From Fermentibacter sp964564435 (GTDB lineage Bacteria; Fermentibacterota; Fermentibacteria; Fermentibacterales; Fermentibacteraceae), in assembly GCA_964564435.1 (NCBI GenBank), contig CAZMAT010000008.1, positions 1 to 64,000 of the forward strand: DNA of 64,000 bases, given 5' to 3'. This document shows positions 8,168-16,495 of this stretch, piece after piece. How positions within the stretch are numbered: position 1 is the stretch's first letter; each line of letters starts with the position of its first letter. The notes beneath the pieces were generated by a model. The model worked only from the letters and a program-made list of their open reading frames with translations, had not been told where the DNA came from and made no database searches. The translations under genes were made by a program, and so were the position numbers.

Positions 8168-9024
8168 AGACGGGCAGGCCCTCCCCCGTCGGGAGCTTCG
8201 TGCTCGTGGTGCTTGACAGCTGCAGGTGGGACACATTCGCCGAGGCCGCTCCGGAGTCGATGATGAGCCTCGGCACTCTGGAGAAGCGCTACAGCTACGC
8301 ATCCTGGACTGCTCCGTCGCACTACAACATGCTGATGGGCCTGCTGCCCCACACGAACCCGCGGGGGGTCTTCGCCTCGGACTACTACAGGAGGGACTTC
8401 TTCAAGTACCGGGAGAGGCTCGGAGGGCGGGACCTGTCCTTCGCGAACCTCGTTCCCGGGCTCTACCTGCCCCCGTTCCTGCACGACACGCTGGGTTACG
8501 CCACCACTGCGCTCGTGTCCCTCCCCGTACTCAACAGCTTCACGCCCCTGAACAGGGGATTCGACAGGTTCGTGCTGATGGACAGGCACAACGACATGGA
8601 GGCGATGCTCGACCTGATACACTTCCCTCCCGGGAAGCCCTGCTTCTACATGCTCAACGTGGGGGAGACGCACTACCCCTACGCCCTGCCCGGGGAGCCC
8701 GAGGACGTGTGGCCCAGGATCAGCGGCGTCCACGGCGTCTTCAAGCACCTCGACGACCACATCGCGGGAGGGGAGCTGGAAGATGGCGAACCCGGTCGCT
8801 TCTTCGACGCCCCCACGATGGAGATCCTCCGGAAGCGGCAGGTCGAAGCCGTGAGGCATGTCGACAGGGTCTTCTCGAAGCTCAGGGCGATGCTCCCGGA
8901 AGGCACCTGGGTGACGGTCACATCCGACCATGGAGAGCTCTTCGGCGAGGACGGCCTCTTCGGGCACGGGCCGGTGTGCCACGAGAAGGTGTTCGAGGTT
9001 CCCTTCGTCGAAGGCAGGATCTGA
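8164..9024 (+). CDS. Sulfatase / alkaline-phosphatase-superfamily protein, small
   Basis: 286 residues, starting within the stop of the lipoprotein gene (ATGA). It has the metal-site signature of the alkaline-phosphatase superfamily near the N-terminus (FVLVVLDSCRWDTF, ~11-24), a nucleophile-type segment ASWTAPSHYNMLMGLLPH, and a second metal site VTSDHGELFGEDGLFGHGP near the C-terminus. The segment lacks the Cys/Ser-x-Pro-x-Arg of true sulfatases, so a phosphodiesterase or phosphotransferase on lipids is as likely as sulfatase action. There is no signal peptide, which suggests a cytoplasmic protein. Coupling to the Mla genes hints at a lipid head-group role, but this is inference. Short for the family. 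Confidence 0.65.
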   Translation: MKTGRPSPVGSFVLVVLDSCRWDTFAEAAPESMMSLGTLEKRYSYASWTAPSHYNMLMGLLPHTNPRGVFASDYYRRDFFKYRERLGGRDLSFANLVPGLYLPPFLHDTLGYATTALVSLPVLNSFTPLNRGFDRFVLMDRHNDMEAMLDLIHFPPGKPCFYMLNVGETHYPYALPGEPEDVWPRISGVHGVFKHLDDHIAGGELEDGEPGRFFDAPTMEILRKRQVEAVRHVDRVFSKLRAMLPEGTWVTVTSDHGELFGEDGLFGHGPVCHEKVFEVPFVEGRI

Positions 9025-9035
9025 CGGAGGGTCCC

Positions 9036-10880
9036 ATGCCCGCTGGAAGCCACAGGTTCAGGACCGAGACCCGAAGGCTGCTCGACATAGTCGTCAACAG
9101 CCTCTATTCGCATCCCGACGTGTTCCTGCGCGAGCTCGTATCCAACGCCTCCGACGCCCTCGACCGCCTCAGGTTCGAGGCTCTCACGGATCCAGGCCTT
9201 GCAGCCGGGGGCTCGGAACCGGAGATCCTCGTCAGGCCCGATGCAGCGGCTGGCACACTCACCGTGTCCGACAACGGGATCGGGATGACGGCCGACGAGC
9301 TGTCGCGCAACCTGGGAACCATCGCCGGCTCCGGAACTGGCCGGTTCCTCGAAGGCGCCGATCCCTCGAGCGCCCCCGAACTCATCGGCAGGTTCGGCGT
9401 GGGCTTCTATTCCGCCTTCATGGTGGCTGGGAGGGTGGAGGTCGTCTCCAGGAGAGCGGGATCTGACGAGCCCGCCGCCCGGTGGGAGTCGGACGGCAGG
9501 GATTCGTTCACAGTCGAGGAGGCGGAACGCGCGGGCAGCGGAACCGACGTGATCCTCCACCTGAAGGAGGGGATGGAGGAGTATCTCGACCCGGACCGGC
9601 TGGGCGGGATCGTAAGGGCCTACTCCGACTATCTCCCTCATCCCGTCAGGCTGGCGGTGCACGACGGTCCGGGGGGGCGGGCGCTCAATTCGGGAACCCC
9701 GCTCTGGCTGACCCCCGAGAAGGACGTCCGGGACGGCGGCTACGAGGATTTCTACAGGCATCTCTCCGGCAGCCCCGACGCGCCGTTCAGCCACCTTTCC
9801 TGCCATGTCGAGGGGGCCGTCGAGTTCCATGCGCTCCTCTTCATCCCGTCGAAACGCCCGTTCGAGGCCCTCATGCCCGACTGGCATCCCGGGATAGACC
9901 TCTATTCCCGCAGGATCAGGATCCTGCAGGCCTGTCCCGACCTGCTCCCGAACTGGCTCCGGTTCGTAGGGGGAGTGGTCGAGTCGCCCGACCTGCCCCT
10001 GAACATCTCGCGCGAGATGCTCCAGCAGAGCCCGGCGCTGAAGACGATCGGAAGGGCTCTCACCAGGAAGGTGCTGGACTGGCTGGCCCGCCTCTCGGGC
10101 GGTGACGGATACGCCTCCTTCTTCGCCGAGTTCGGCGACTTCCTGAAGGAGGGCCTTCTCGCAGACGCGGAGAACCGCGACCAGACGGCAGGTCTCCTGA
10201 TGGCCTGGACCGCCTCCGATCCCGACAAACCTGTCCTCATGAAGGACCTGCCCGCGGACGGCCCGGGCGGCGGGAGCCTCTACTTCGTGACAGGCCCCGA
10301 CCGGAAGGCGCTCGTGGCATCCCCGCACCTCGAGGCGGCAAGGCGAGCTGGGGCGGAGGTGCTTCTTCTCGACGGCCCCCTGGACGGGCTGATCGCCCCG
10401 GTCCTCTCCTCGGCGCTCGGACGCAGACTGATCGCGCTGGACCGCGAGGAGGCCGACGCCGACCTCTCCGACGAGGAGAAGAGGAAGCGCGACGAGGCGT
10501 CCGCCAGGCTGTCGGGGCTCCTGGAGTTCATGAAGGACTCGCTCGGAGGGATCGTCGGCGATGTGCGGGTTTCGACCAGGCTCGACAGGAGCCCTTGCGT
10601 GGTCGTGCCCGGCAGGAACGACCCCGGCGAAGCGTTCAGGGGGATGATGAGGGCCATGAGGCGGGAGGTCGACGATGTTCCCGGCATCCTCGAGATCAAC
10701 CCCGACCACGGGCTCACGCGATACATGATGGAGCTCTTCGAGACGTCGAGATCCGACGGGCGGCTCGCGAGGTGCGTCAGGCTGGTCCACCAGACCGGTC
10801 TGATCCTCGCGGGATCACCCCCTTCGGATCCCGCCGAATTCGCGGAGGATGTCTCCGCGGCGCTACTCGAAGGGCACTGA
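9036..10880 (+). CDS. htpG: Molecular chaperone HtpG (Hsp90)
   Basis: 614 residues, with a GGAGGGTCCC leader before the ATG at 9036. The N-terminal GHKL ATPase has LRELVSNASDALDRLRF, DNGIGMT, GTIAGSGT and GRFGVGFYSAFMVA. The middle domain has LPLNISREMLQQ (normally LPLNVSREMLQ), and a C-terminal dimerisation domain follows. HtpG is the cytosolic bacterial Hsp90, which remodels client proteins with ATP. The length is normal. The next gene starts 30 bases downstream and encodes TldD, so the two may share a transcript. Confidence 0.95.
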   Translation: MPAGSHRFRTETRRLLDIVVNSLYSHPDVFLRELVSNASDALDRLRFEALTDPGLAAGGSEPEILVRPDAAAGTLTVSDNGIGMTADELSRNLGTIAGSGTGRFLEGADPSSAPELIGRFGVGFYSAFMVAGRVEVVSRRAGSDEPAARWESDGRDSFTVEEAERAGSGTDVILHLKEGMEEYLDPDRLGGIVRAYSDYLPHPVRLAVHDGPGGRALNSGTPLWLTPEKDVRDGGYEDFYRHLSGSPDAPFSHLSCHVEGAVEFHALLFIPSKRPFEALMPDWHPGIDLYSRRIRILQACPDLLPNWLRFVGGVVESPDLPLNISREMLQQSPALKTIGRALTRKVLDWLARLSGGDGYASFFAEFGDFLKEGLLADAENRDQTAGLLMAWTASDPDKPVLMKDLPADGPGGGSLYFVTGPDRKALVASPHLEAARRAGAEVLLLDGPLDGLIAPVLSSALGRRLIALDREEADADLSDEEKRKRDEASARLSGLLEFMKDSLGGIVGDVRVSTRLDRSPCVVVPGRNDPGEAFRGMMRAMRREVDDVPGILEINPDHGLTRYMMELFETSRSDGRLARCVRLVHQTGLILAGSPPSDPAEFAEDVSAALLEGH

Positions 10881-10910
10881 CGGTCCGGACCGATCAAGAA
10901 GGGAGCGGCC

Positions 10911-12395
10911 ATGGAGCTGCTTGAGCGGATGAAGGCCGGGATCTCCGGGAACATCGCTAGGATAGCCGCTGCCGGGGCGGAGTATTCCGACGCCAGGTTC
11001 TTCGCCGACGACAGGTCGGAGACCCTGGTGCTCTACGACGGCAACCTCGAGGGCAACGACACGACATTCCAGACCGGGACGGGCGTGAGGGTCCTGTGGG
11101 GAGGGGCGTGGGGGTTCTCGGCCTCGAGCGACCCCGAGATGCTGGACGCCTGCTTCGACCAGGCCCTCGCGAACGCGAGGACGGCGGCGCGCCTCGTGAG
11201 CGTCCCGCTCCGGATGGGCAGGGTGTCCGCGGTCAGGGGGTCCTACAGGTCGCCCGTGGCGACAGACCCGTTCGGGGTCCCGCTGGACGAGAAGCTGGCA
11301 TTCCTGGTGGACATCGACGCCAGGCTCAGGGAGGACTGGATCGCCCGCCGCATGGTGTCGGCCGGGTTCACGAAGAGGCACGTGCTGTTCCTTAACAGCG
11401 ACGGCTCCGAGATCACAAAGCACACCGCCAACGTGTTCGCGAACATGGTCATAATGGCCCTGGACGTGGAGGGGCGCATGCAGAGGCGCTCCATGACGCT
11501 GTTCACGACCGGGCGCGGCACGAGGGGCTGGGAGATGCTCAGGGACCCCGGGCTGTTCGGCGGGCATGCCGACAGGATCAAGTCGGAGCTCTCGGCCCTG
11601 CTCGGGGCCGACAGCCTCGAGTACGGGAAGCGCTCCGTGATACTCCTGCCGGGGCAGGGGCACCTCCAGGTGCACGAGACCATAGGCCATCCCCTGGAAC
11701 TGGACAGGATCCTGGGGTACGAACTCTCGTTCGCCGGAGGCTCCTTCGTCACGCTCGACTCCATAGGAACGCTCAGGTACGGCAGCGAGAAGCTCTCTGT
11801 CAGCTCCTTCGGGGGCATCGAGAACTCGCCGGGCACCTTCGGGTACGACGACGACGGCACGCCCGAGAAGGACTACCTCCTCATCGACAGGGGGCTCCTG
11901 GTCAACGTGCTCTCCTCCCGCGCGATGGTCAACGAGGCCAACGACAGGGCCGGGCGGCGGATTCTCTCCGAGAGCGGCGGGGCGGCCAGGGCGACAGCCT
12001 TCTACAGGGCCCCCATCGACAGGATGACCAACGTGAACATCCTGCCGGGAACCGACGGCACGCTGGAGGACATCATCGCCTCGACGCGCGACGGGATCGT
12101 GCTCGACAACCCCACTTCCTGGTCCATCGGGTCCAACCGCGAGCATTTCCACTTCGGGTGCGAGATCGCATGGGAGGTCAGGGACGGCAGGCAGACCCGT
12201 ATACTCCGCAATCCCACCTACCAGGGACACACCCTCGAGTTCTACAATTCGCTCTCGGCAGTCGGCGACGAGTCGACCTGGGTGGTCTGCCAGGTCGACA
12301 ACTGCGGGAAGGGCGAGCCCAACCAGGTGATGCAGCTCGGGCACGGCGTGCCGGTGGTCAGGTTCGACGGCGTCGTCACCGGCGAGAGGAGCTAG
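10911..12395 (+). CDS. TldD-family metalloprotease, first pair
   Basis: 494 residues. The zinc-protease signature HETIGH (HExxxH, residues ~255-260) sits where TldD proteins carry their active site, followed by the family's YGSEKLSVSSFGG and DDDGTPEKDYLLI segments and a C-terminal CGKGEPNQVMQLGHG motif. TldD pairs with TldE/PmbA to form a heterodimeric peptidase that trims unfolded or modified peptides, such as microcin precursors and CcdA in E. coli. The next gene is the TldE partner, two bases downstream. The gene follows htpG. No RiPP precursor is visible nearby. Confidence 0.9.
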   Translation: MELLERMKAGISGNIARIAAAGAEYSDARFFADDRSETLVLYDGNLEGNDTTFQTGTGVRVLWGGAWGFSASSDPEMLDACFDQALANARTAARLVSVPLRMGRVSAVRGSYRSPVATDPFGVPLDEKLAFLVDIDARLREDWIARRMVSAGFTKRHVLFLNSDGSEITKHTANVFANMVIMALDVEGRMQRRSMTLFTTGRGTRGWEMLRDPGLFGGHADRIKSELSALLGADSLEYGKRSVILLPGQGHLQVHETIGHPLELDRILGYELSFAGGSFVTLDSIGTLRYGSEKLSVSSFGGIENSPGTFGYDDDGTPEKDYLLIDRGLLVNVLSSRAMVNEANDRAGRRILSESGGAARATAFYRAPIDRMTNVNILPGTDGTLEDIIASTRDGIVLDNPTSWSIGSNREHFHFGCEIAWEVRDGRQTRILRNPTYQGHTLEFYNSLSAVGDESTWVVCQVDNCGKGEPNQVMQLGHGVPVVRFDGVVTGERS

Positions 12396-12397
12396 CG

Positions 12398-13771
12398 ATG
12401 ATTTCGCAGGACACAAGGGAACTCCTCCTCGAGGTGCGCGACCGCGCAGCGGCGGCCGGCATCAGGGCCTCGCTGGTACTCCACCGTGAGAAGAGCCATC
12501 TCATGAGGATCGGGAACAACAGCGTCTCCCTCAACACGAGCGAGACGCTCACCCGGCTCGACGTCAGGGTGCTCGACGGCAGGCGCGAGGGCACCCACAC
12601 CAGCCTGGGACATATCACGGGCAGGGCATTCCTGGACGAGGCCCTTTCCATAGCCGTCGCGAAGGCCAGGGTGGCAGTGCCCAAGGACTACGAGCCCATT
12701 CTCGAATGCGTCGAGGAGCCCGTGGACGAGGCTCCCCAGGACGACGCCGGCCTCGCGGACATGGATCCGGCGGTGAAGGCCGGAGTATACGCCGAGATAA
12801 TCGAGTCGCTGGGGAAGGGCTACAACTTCTCCGGTTCGTGGTCCAGCGGGCGCACCGAGATCTATCTCGTCTCCACAGCGGGGCCGAACGAGGCCTGCCA
12901 CAGCGGAACCGACCAGGCCTTCACCGTGGTCCTGAAGCATCCCAAGGCGAAGTGGGAGCTGCAGAACGAGCAGACGGGATGGAGGGCCGGATCGGTGACG
13001 GCCGCGACCGCCACGGCGGCGCTCGGTTCGCTGCTCCCGCTCTACGAGAAGCAGCCGGGAGTGAAGAACGAGCCGGGGGACTACACCCTGCTGCTCGGGC
13101 CCGCCGCGATCGCCGAGCTGATGCTCTACGCGCTCTACACCGGCGCCCAGGGCCGCATGTACGAGGAGGAGATGGGCTGGACCACCGGGATGAAGATCGG
13201 TGACGAAGTCTTCTCCGGCAGCATATCGGTAGTCGACGATCCGGGCAGCGACCTCACGTTCCGGTTCGGGTTCGACATGTCGGGCATGAGGCGCAGGCCC
13301 TTCCCCGTGATAGACCGCGGACGCCTGGCCGGGCTGATGTACGACCTGGGGACGGCCGCGAAGTACGGCCGGGCCCAGACCGGGCATACGCTGGAATCGA
13401 CGAGCATATCGATCGCCACCGGCGGCGGGCCGGCGGATCCCATGAAGGCAGTCGCCGGAATGGGCAGGGTGCTCGTGATCCCCGCGCTCCACTACATGAA
13501 CCTGCCCAACATGAGCAAGGGCATAGTCACGGGGAGTTCGAGGTTCTGCGCCACTACCGCCGTGGACGGCGTCGTGACCGCTCCGATCTTCTCCACGAGG
13601 CTCACGGACTCGTTCCGGAACATCTTCGGGAACGTGGCCGCGATCTCGCCCTCCGCGGTGTCGGTGAACCTGTCGAGCACCTACGGCAGGCGGGCGCCCG
13701 TCGCCATGTCCGTGCCCTCCTACATGGTGGTCGAGAAGGTCCGGATGACGGACTGCGCCGACAGCTTCTGA
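12398..13771 (+). CDS. TldE/PmbA-family protein, first pair
   Basis: 457 residues, ATG two bases after the tldD stop. It is the non-catalytic TldD relative: no HExxxH motif, a family-type N-terminal domain (MRIGNNSVSLNTSETLTRLD), a central TGAQGRMYEEEMGWTTG segment, and a C-terminus with YGRAQTGHTLESTSIS. In known TldD/TldE complexes this partner shapes the substrate channel. Adjacency to TldD confirms the assignment. The C-terminal part is more divergent than in E. coli PmbA. Confidence 0.85.
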   Translation: MISQDTRELLLEVRDRAAAAGIRASLVLHREKSHLMRIGNNSVSLNTSETLTRLDVRVLDGRREGTHTSLGHITGRAFLDEALSIAVAKARVAVPKDYEPILECVEEPVDEAPQDDAGLADMDPAVKAGVYAEIIESLGKGYNFSGSWSSGRTEIYLVSTAGPNEACHSGTDQAFTVVLKHPKAKWELQNEQTGWRAGSVTAATATAALGSLLPLYEKQPGVKNEPGDYTLLLGPAAIAELMLYALYTGAQGRMYEEEMGWTTGMKIGDEVFSGSISVVDDPGSDLTFRFGFDMSGMRRRPFPVIDRGRLAGLMYDLGTAAKYGRAQTGHTLESTSISIATGGGPADPMKAVAGMGRVLVIPALHYMNLPNMSKGIVTGSSRFCATTAVDGVVTAPIFSTRLTDSFRNIFGNVAAISPSAVSVNLSSTYGRRAPVAMSVPSYMVVEKVRMTDCADSF

Positions 13772-13784
13772 AAACCTGACAGCC

Positions 13785-13810
13785 GGGGGCGCCGTCCGGG
13801 GCGCCCCCTT
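13785..13810 (+). terminator. Terminator-like hairpin after the first TldD/TldE pair
   Basis: A 9-bp perfect stem (GGGGGCGCC / GGCGCCCCC) with a 6-base loop, beginning 14 bases after the stop, followed by TTCCCTTCC. It should end the htpG-tldD-tldE transcript and may also serve the convergent radical SAM gene. Confidence 0.65.
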
Positions 13811-13840
13811 CCCTTCCGGACCGCGGCTATCCGGATCGTT

Positions 13841-15268
13841 CTAGTCCTGAGTGGCTTTTCCGCTGGCGAGGCCTCGCACGACCATCGCGGCCTTGTGCAC
13901 GGCGAGACCCGGGTTCGCGACGAGGTCCTGCGCCCAGTTCTGGATGTTGCGGAAGCTGGTCATCTTCCGCCAGCTCCTGTAGCGCTCGATCCGGTGCTTC
14001 CACCCCACCACCCCGTCCATGGTCATGTAGGGCAGCCTCATGTTCATGATCTCGTTGGCCCTGTTCCTGGCCGGGTCGAGGAGCTCCGGGTTGGTGTCGT
14101 TCGCCAGGTAGCCGTTCTCCTTCGCCCAGGTGTGGATGTGGCGGCCGGGGATGGCGGTCGAGAAGTAGACGATGATGTCGTCGGGCTTGAGCCTCTTCAG
14201 GAGGCGGTAGGTCATCGCGATGTCCTCGTCGGTCTCCATCGGGAACCCGATCATCAGGTTGGCGGTGGCCTCGACCCGGAACTCGTGGCACCAGCGGAAC
14301 GCCTTCACCGCCTGCTCCGGAGTGGTCCCCTTGTCATAGAACTCGAGGATCTTCGGGCTGCCGCTCTCGATGCCGAAGCTGATGCAGTGGCACCCGCTCT
14401 CGGACATCACCCTCACCTTGTCCCTCGTCACCGTGTCGACCCTGCTGTTGCAGTGCCACTTCAGAGTCACGCCCGCATCCCTGAGCCCGTCGCGGAACTG
14501 CTCGAACCACGCCGCGGGATGCATGGTGATCGTGTCGTCCTTGAAGAAGATACGCAGGTGCTTCTCTCCGCGGAGTTCCGACAGCCCGACGATCTCGGCC
14601 ACGACGTCGCCCGCGCTGCGGCGCCTTATGCCGCCTCCGAAGATCAGGTCGGTGCTGGGCTTGCAGTATGTGCAGCGGAACGGGCAGCCCCTGGTGGTGA
14701 CCATCCCGTACTCGGCCAGGCCGTTCGCGAAGTAGGCGTCGTAGTCGACCAGGTCGCGGGCGGGGAAGGGGATCGAATCGAGATCGTGGATGACGGGCCG
14801 CCTGGGGTTCTGCACGAACACTCCGTCAGGCGAGATGAACGAGACGTTGCGCAGGCACCTGACGTCGCCGCCGGCCGCCAGCGTGTCCGCTACCTCGAGC
14901 AGGGCCTCCTCGGCCTCGCCCTCGATGACGATGTCCGCCCCGGTTTCGCGCAGGGTGTTCTCGGGGAAGATGCTGGGATACGCCCCTCCCTCGATGTAGA
15001 GCGCTCCGGGGTTGAAGGACCGGATGTGCTTCGTCACCATCGCGGCCCTGCCGAGCTTCGCCGCGGCCGATACGGCCACCCCCACCACGTCGGCGTCCCT
15101 CACCATATGGTCGAGCTCGTCGATCTCGCGGCAGAAGGAGTAGTCGACGTACCTGACATCGTGCCCGGCGTCCCTGAGCACCGACGCGAGGATGAGCTGG
15201 CCTACGGGCTCTGCAAGCCCGTTGTACTCGGTCCACTGGAACCTGGGGTAGACAAGGGCGACTCTCAT
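13841..15268 (-). CDS. B12-binding-domain radical SAM protein
   Basis: 475 residues. The ATG at 15268 opens with MRVALVYPRFQWTEYNG, the usual beginning of B12-binding radical SAM proteins. An in-frame GTG four codons upstream is an alternative. Residues ~1-150 form the cobalamin-binding-type domain (no DxHxxG motif, as is common in this group). The radical SAM core has the Fe-S motif GCPFRCTYC (Cys 195, 199, 202). The last ~100 residues are a helical extension. Such enzymes methylate or rearrange lipids, cofactors or natural products; the HpnP/BchE/magnesium-protoporphyrin-cyclase type is the broad relative. Divergent to a geranylgeranyl-reductase-like flavoprotein, which makes a lipid or isoprenoid substrate a reasonable guess. 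Confidence 0.85.
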   Translation of the reverse strand: MRVALVYPRFQWTEYNGLAEPVGQLILASVLRDAGHDVRYVDYSFCREIDELDHMVRDADVVGVAVSAAAKLGRAAMVTKHIRSFNPGALYIEGGAYPSIFPENTLRETGADIVIEGEAEEALLEVADTLAAGGDVRCLRNVSFISPDGVFVQNPRRPVIHDLDSIPFPARDLVDYDAYFANGLAEYGMVTTRGCPFRCTYCKPSTDLIFGGGIRRRSAGDVVAEIVGLSELRGEKHLRIFFKDDTITMHPAAWFEQFRDGLRDAGVTLKWHCNSRVDTVTRDKVRVMSESGCHCISFGIESGSPKILEFYDKGTTPEQAVKAFRWCHEFRVEATANLMIGFPMETDEDIAMTYRLLKRLKPDDIIVYFSTAIPGRHIHTWAKENGYLANDTNPELLDPARNRANEIMNMRLPYMTMDGVVGWKHRIERYRSWRKMTSFRNIQNWAQDLVANPGLAVHKAAMVVRGLASGKATQD

Positions 15269-15301
15269 GTCCTCAGACACCTTCCGTGAAGCCTCGGTTG
15301 C

Positions 15302-15313
15302 TGTAATATAGCC
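15302..15313. promoter_or_regulatory. AT-rich -10-like element between divergent radical SAM and flavoprotein genes
   Basis: The 105-base spacer between the divergent starts is GC-rich apart from TGTAATATAGCC at about 15302-15313. Read on the minus strand it gives GGCTATATTACA, close to the GGCTATATTAGC that lies upstream of the histidine ammonia-lyase gene. It is a candidate -10 region; no good -35 is visible. Confidence 0.3.
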
Positions 15314-15373
15314 CGTGCGGGACCCGGTGCGAGCTTCGGGCACATACCTGGCGGAGGACGGAGGCATGCGCGG

Positions 15374-16495
15374 ATGGCCGGATACGACGCGATAGTCTGC
15401 GGCGGGGGACCCGCCGGGGCTTGTGCTGCGTGGAGACTGGCATCCGGGGGCGCCTCCTGCATCCTGCTGGAGGCTTCCGCCGTTCCGCGCCGGAAGGTCT
15501 GCGGAGGAGCCCTGGGATTCAGGGCCAGGAAGCTTCTGGTCGAGGCCGGCATGCTCTCCGATGCAGGGCTGACGGCCATCTCGCTCCGGGAGCAGAGGGC
15601 CATGTCCTTCTACTGCGGCTTCGAGCATCTGTCGAGCTACGAGTCCGCCGGACCGGCCATCACGATGGTGGACAGGATGGACCTGGATGCCCTGCTGCTC
15701 GCGCGGGCCGAAGCAGCCGGCGCGATCGTGGTCAGGGGTGTGCGGGCCCTCTCTCTGGCCGGTGGATCATCGATCGAGACCTCCGGCGCAGGGAAGCTGT
15801 CGGGGGATTTCGTCATCGCGGCTGACGGGGCTTCCGGGAGGATCGGGCGCGAGGTCCGGGGCGGCCGCAGGGGACCGGCGGGTTTCGGCGCAGAGGCCTT
15901 CGCGCCCATGCCTCCGGGCTTCCCCGCTGAGATCCGGATCCATTTCGGACTGGCCGACTACGGCTACGCCTGGGTGTTCCCGCGCAGGGACGACCTGTGC
16001 ATCGGCATCGGGATGATCGGAGGGAGGAACAGCCCGCGCGGGCTGCTCGGGAATCTCATGCGTCTCTTCGACAGTCTCGGCCTCGAACGGCCCGCCCCGG
16101 CCCTGCTGAAGGCCGCTCCGATCCCGGCCGGGCACCCCTCGTGCCGGATGGGCTCGGGCAGGGTGCTCCTGGCGGGCGATGCGGCCGGGCTGGCGGACCG
16201 CCTAACAGGGGAGGGGCTGAGCCATGCCGTTGAGAGCGGGATGCTCGCCGCGGAATCCGTGCTGAACGGCCGCGGCCTGCCGTGGTACCGCAGGGCTGCC
16301 GCCTCCGGCTGCGCCGGCATGGTGAGGCAGTCCGCCATCGCCAGGCACCTGGTCTACGGCATGCGGTTCAGGCGACTTGCCATGCGCGGCCTCGCCCGTG
16401 ACAGGAGGTTCTTCGACGGATACTGGGAACTGGTTTCCGGGGCGTCGGGCTACGCCGGGATGATCGCGGGCTTCCTGCGCGGCCCTAGGCCCTGA
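15374..16495 (+). CDS. FAD-dependent oxidoreductase, geranylgeranyl-reductase family
   Basis: 373 residues with GGAGG upstream of the ATG. The N-terminal dinucleotide-binding motif is DAIVCGGGPAGACAAWRLA, followed by the family's RRKVCGGAL segment. The second FAD motif GRVLLAGDAAGLADRLTGEGLSHAVESG lies at about residues 255-280. This is the GGR family, which reduces double bonds of isoprenoid chains or oxidises related lipids. Enzymes of this type also act in halogenation and menaquinone or carotenoid metabolism. The substrate cannot be assigned. The gene ends 11 bases inside the convergent transketolase gene. Confidence 0.8.
   Translation: MAGYDAIVCGGGPAGACAAWRLASGGASCILLEASAVPRRKVCGGALGFRARKLLVEAGMLSDAGLTAISLREQRAMSFYCGFEHLSSYESAGPAITMVDRMDLDALLLARAEAAGAIVVRGVRALSLAGGSSIETSGAGKLSGDFVIAADGASGRIGREVRGGRRGPAGFGAEAFAPMPPGFPAEIRIHFGLADYGYAWVFPRRDDLCIGIGMIGGRNSPRGLLGNLMRLFDSLGLERPAPALLKAAPIPAGHPSCRMGSGRVLLAGDAAGLADRLTGEGLSHAVESGMLAAESVLNGRGLPWYRRAAASGCAGMVRQSAIARHLVYGMRFRRLAMRGLARDRRFFDGYWELVSGASGYAGMIAGFLRGPRP

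Noticed and set aside
8226..9035. N-terminal extension of HtpG
   Set aside because: It is a shadow of the sulfatase-like gene; the ATG at 9036 has a good ribosome-binding site and the canonical start.
10881..14000. RiPP precursor near the TldD/TldE genes
   Set aside because: No short frame with leader-peptide character or modification enzymes was seen beside either pair.
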